Assembly (NCBI GenBank): GCA_023131705.1
Contig: JAGLZG010000012.1
Coordinates: forward strand, 1 to 5,332
Source of the DNA: Nanobdellota archaeon
Lineage (GTDB): Archaea; Nanobdellota; Nanobdellia; Woesearchaeales; B3-WOES
Length of the DNA stretch: 5,332 nucleotides
Direction: 5' to 3'
Each line of letters begins with the position of its first letter. Within the stretch, counting starts at the first letter, position 1. The notes beneath the pieces are model-generated. The model was not told the DNA's origin. It saw only the letters and a list, made by a program, of their open reading frames with translations, and did not search any database. Position numbers and translations under genes: made by a program. Below, piece by piece: positions 4,896-5,332 of the stretch.

Positions 4896-5332
4896 ATGAA
4901 AAAAGTAATTGATGAAGTTAAAAAAATAAACAGGGAATATAATTATTTTAATGAAATAATTGAAAATCCTAAAAAAGAAGGTAAAGGAAAGTTAGATGGA
5001 ATTTATTTTTCTGTAAAGGATTGTATTTGTGTTAAGGATGTTGAATCAAGGGCTGGTTCTGCAATATTAAATGGTTATAAGCCTGTTTTTGATGCAACTG
5101 TTGTTAAAAGGATAAAAAAACAAGGTGGTATAATTATTGGAAAGACTATTCAGGATGAGTTTGGTTTTGGGGGGTTTAGTGTTAATGTTGGAAAAGGTTT
5201 TGAAAAGCCATTAAACCCTTTTGATAAGGACAGGGTTTGCGGAGGTTCTAGTGGAGGTGCTGCTGGCATTGCGCAAAAAGCAGGATTTAGGCATGTTGCA
5301 GTTGCTGAAAGCACAGGTGGAAGTATTGTTAA
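4896..5332 (+). CDS. gatA: Asp-tRNA(Asn) amidotransferase subunit A, N-terminal part
   Basis: The frame runs from ATG at 4896 off the window end and gives the first 145 residues. It is the amidase subunit of GatCAB, which releases ammonia from Gln or Asn and channels it to GatB for amidation of Asp-tRNA-Asn. Amidase-signature elements appear in order: LDGIYFSVKD with the catalytic Lys41, VKDVESRAGS, the DATVVKRIK helix, GGIIIGKTIQDEFGFG, then CGGSSGGAAG with the bridging Ser (118/119) and ESTGGSI with the nucleophile Ser143. The Lys-cisSer-Ser triad is therefore complete. The N-terminus is short compared with bacterial GatA (Lys41 against about 79), as in archaeal forms. The spacing from GSSGG to GGS is one residue longer than in the usual bacterial sequence, and ESTGGSI replaces the usual SDTGGSI. 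The start is set by the TATA box 31 bases upstream. gatB may follow outside the window. Confidence 0.93.
   Translation, partial: MKKVIDEVKKINREYNYFNEIIENPKKEGKGKLDGIYFSVKDCICVKDVESRAGSAILNGYKPVFDATVVKRIKKQGGIIIGKTIQDEFGFGGFSVNVGKGFEKPLNPFDKDRVCGGSSGGAAGIAQKAGFRHVAVAESTGGSIV

Noticed and set aside
1..5332. Defence system, mobile element, CRISPR array or toxin-antitoxin pair
   Set aside because: No transposase, integrase, nuclease or repeat array is visible; the recognisable genes are housekeeping or ordinary metabolic ones, and the unknown ones show no such hallmarks.

Overview
The window looks like part of a small, AT-rich archaeal chromosome, most likely a DPANN lineage of the Woesearchaeota/Pacearchaeota kind; no marker gene here proves this. 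The evidence is archaeal TATA boxes about 25-30 bases before several start codons, Arg codons that are almost all AGA/AGG, GatA and M29 peptidase sequences of archaeal flavour, and very short intergenic regions. The aspartyl-tRNA synthetase, by contrast, is of the bacterial architecture (with a GAD insertion), which suggests old transfer from bacteria.

Layout, left to right. The C-terminal end of an M29-like aminopeptidase (1-279, +) is followed after 29 bases by a DJ-1/PfpI-family gene (309-833, +) with a Shine-Dalgarno site. Next comes aspS (925-2679, +), with its own TATA box and probably a leaderless mRNA. It converges on a minus-strand gene (2686-3342) encoding an HPr phosphocarrier domain fused behind a ~130-residue N-terminal region I do not recognise. 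A T-rich 241-base intergenic region separates that gene from gatC (3584-3868, +), whose stop codon directly abuts the start of a small membrane protein gene (3869-4195, +). These converge on a minus-strand DUF2238/YjdF-like membrane protein gene (4214-4804), which shares a 91-base divergent promoter region with gatA (4896 to the window end, +, truncated).

How the genes work together. aspS, gatC and gatA form a functional group. An AspRS that also charges tRNA-Asn, plus the GatCAB amidotransferase, makes Asn-tRNA indirectly. The AspRS carries His31 in the RRDHGG loop, a residue linked to the non-discriminating type in bacterial enzymes. gatB is not in the window. The three genes lie in separate transcription units, split by unrelated genes. 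The aminopeptidase and DJ-1 proteins fit peptide turnover and protein/metabolite repair. The HPr fusion is the most puzzling gene, since PTS-type phosphocarriers are rare in archaea and no EI or EII component is visible.

I see no tRNA, rRNA, CRISPR array, insertion sequence or prophage element. The window reads as ordinary core chromosome, with a few unusual points: the HPr fusion, a gatC-coupled membrane protein, a bacterial-type AspRS in an archaeal setting, and a very regular leaderless promoter layout.
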